Source: Euryarchaeota archaeon UBA130
GTDB lineage: Archaea; Thermoplasmatota; Poseidoniia; Poseidoniales; Thalassarchaeaceae
DNA: 64,000 nt
Assembly: GCA_002505775.1 (NCBI GenBank)
Contig: DAVY01000009.1
Span: 36,065 to 100,064, forward strand
Direction of reading: 5' to 3'
Below the pieces are notes generated by a model, which worked only from the letters and a program-made list of their open reading frames with translations, ran no database searches and was not told the origin of the DNA. Of the stretch, positions 63,125-64,000 are shown piece after piece (the first letter of the stretch is position 1; the number at the start of each line of letters is the position of its first letter). Both the position numbers and the translations under genes were made by a program.

Positions 63125-64000
63125 ATGGTTTCCCTGACCAGACTGATTAATTGGGCGGCTCTGATTGGAGGCTCTCTCCTGTTTTTTTTGCTTCAGGGCG
63201 AGGTAAATATTATCCAGAGAGTTGCGGGAGCATCTGTTCTCTTAGCACTCGCCTCTCTACTTATTTTCACTGGGAGAGAAAGACTGGAAATTCCCTCAAA
63301 AGATGAAAAAATAGAAATCGAGGAAGAAGCCAGAACTCTGCCAGAGAGTCCAGAACAAATCAACATCGAAGTTGTGAAACCAAAATCCGAGATGAGAAGA
63401 ACCCGGGGAAGTTCAAACGTTCCGGTGAATATGCCCGCCCCTCCTCCTTTGCCGGTAATGATTCCCCCTCCATCACTTCCCACTCAACCCCCTGCAATCA
63501 GTGGACTTCCAAGTCCACCCATCCCCGATACTCCAGACGTCACACCAACTCTGCCAGAAGGTACCAATGTAGCAAAGAAGTACATAGCAAAAGGTGATGC
63601 GATTTCTGACGAGGAGGAAGAGATCGAGGGTTACATTGCACAAAGGAGGCAAAAGAGAGAGAAGATGCTCTCGGATATCGAGCGGAGAAGGAGGATGAAA
63701 CTCGCCGAAAGAAAGGCCTCGATGGCAAGAAAATGGTCTGAAGCAGAGGACGGTGAGGATCTGGCCTCTATCCTCAGGGAGGAGGGTCATGGATTGACTG
63801 TTTACGAAGAACCCGAGAGTCCCAATACTGGAAAGCCCCTGGGAATAACCTACTTCAGAATCGATGAAAATAGAATCCTGATGATGAGGAAACCCCTCGA
63901 AGTAATTAGCAAAATTACACAAGAAAGAATATCCGAAGCTAATCCTGAATCGGAATTACCGACTCCTCCTCAGATGCCTCCTCCCGGAATGCCCCCCCTT
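63125..64000 (+). CDS. Proline-rich membrane protein, unknown (partial, runs off window)
   Basis: An open frame from ATG 63125 stays open for 292 codons to the window end. Two membrane helices lie at residues about 7-23 and 30-46; then an acidic segment (EIEEEARTLPE), a Pro-rich stretch (MPAPPPLPVMIPPPSLP), a strongly charged helix (KREKMLSDIERRRRMKLAERK), and another Pro-rich part at the edge (LPTPPQMPPPGMPP). The cytoplasmic half could form a flexible arm that docks onto partners. I recognise no family; the C-terminus is not seen. Confidence 0.7.
   Translation, partial: MVSLTRLINWAALIGGSLLFFLLQGEVNIIQRVAGASVLLALASLLIFTGRERLEIPSKDEKIEIEEEARTLPESPEQINIEVVKPKSEMRRTRGSSNVPVNMPAPPPLPVMIPPPSLPTQPPAISGLPSPPIPDTPDVTPTLPEGTNVAKKYIAKGDAISDEEEEIEGYIAQRRQKREKMLSDIERRRRMKLAERKASMARKWSEAEDGEDLASILREEGHGLTVYEEPESPNTGKPLGITYFRIDENRILMMRKPLEVISKITQERISEANPESELPTPPQMPPPGMPPL

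Noticed and set aside
63185..63194. T8 run as a possible terminator
   Set aside because: It lies inside the first membrane helix of the last gene (Leu-Phe-Phe-Leu codons), where the frame stays open for 292 codons.
1..64000. Mobile element, integrase, prophage or CRISPR array
   Set aside because: No transposase or integrase motifs, no terminal inverted repeats, and no regularly spaced repeats were seen on reading both strands.

Overview
The window reads as a compact, gene-dense stretch of an uncultivated planktonic euryarchaeon, most likely Marine Group II (Candidatus Poseidoniales, class Poseidoniia); Marine Group III cannot be excluded. Archaeal core genes are present: thermosome, a Cdc48/VAT ATPase, an Lhr helicase, an Hjc-type resolvase, the KEOPS kinase Bud32, an S26B-type signal peptidase, an A22 presenilin-like protease, the chromosomal protein MC1 and a DUF6015 protein. 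They are mixed with genes of bacterial style: DnaK, an editing-type ThrRS, a YdeP-like molybdopterin oxidoreductase, a mycobacterial Sdh1-like succinate dehydrogenase, TrhO, and thioredoxin-type ArsC. Genes are separated by few bases, several convergent pairs overlap, and some promoters appear to give leaderless mRNAs. No insertion sequence, integrase, CRISPR array or rRNA was seen. No gene-free stretch exceeds 300 bases; the longest gaps are about 140 to 170 bases between divergent genes.

Layout. 1-8.3 kb: the end of a biotinyl (acyl-CoA carboxylase) subunit, a DUF4126 membrane protein, a YdeP-like oxidoreductase, SerRS, an A22 intramembrane protease, FolC, a small acidic membrane protein, and dCMP deaminase overlapping tail to tail with a P-loop kinase. 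8.3-16.1 kb: Lhr helicase, a PI-PLC-like lipoprotein with calcium-binding repeats, an unknown membrane protein coupled to signal peptidase, a site-2-type metalloprotease and a small coiled-coil protein. 16.1-23.4 kb: Hjc-like nuclease, macro domain protein, stand-alone Lrp ligand domain, MC1, the sdhCAB operon, a tiny zinc-ribbon gene and an aldehyde dehydrogenase. 23.5-30.5 kb: Cdc48, a PRC-barrel protein and a DUF4350-like/DUF58/membrane protein operon. 30.5-37 kb: a putative tRNA wobble-uridine modification operon (NcsA/TtuA-like, TrhO, cupin), then thrS, an MFS transporter and a zinc-finger membrane protein. 37-43.6 kb: NAD kinase-like protein, TPR protein, ROK glucokinase, CTP synthase and short-chain threonine dehydrogenase. 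43.6-49.4 kb: a proteostasis block (thermosome divergent from an Hsp20-like gene and dnaK) followed by an M17 aminopeptidase. 49.5-57 kb: secreted M14 carboxypeptidase, an agmatinase-family protein, DUF6015, an acyltransferase-3 protein, a 1033-residue exoprotein and tRNA-Gly(GCC). 57-64 kb: ArsC-type phosphatase/reductase, a cysteine-free Mrp/ApbC homologue, a PAP2-propeller fusion, NadA, Bud32, an ITPase and the start of a proline-rich membrane protein that runs off the window.

The genes suggest an aerobic, protein-degrading heterotroph: succinate dehydrogenase, aldehyde dehydrogenase, threonine dehydrogenase, an agmatinase-family enzyme, M14 and M17 peptidases, and a carboxylase. Much coding capacity goes to membrane proteolysis (A22, S26B, M50), exported proteins with calcium-binding or Ig-like repeats, and tRNA modification. 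I found no single clear new defence or mobile system. The best leads are the cysteine-free Mrp, the overlapping dCMP deaminase/kinase pair, the NcsA-TrhO-cupin operon, the DUF4350-like/DUF58/membrane cassette, the lipid-active fusion proteins, and the thermosome with an altered nucleotide-binding motif.
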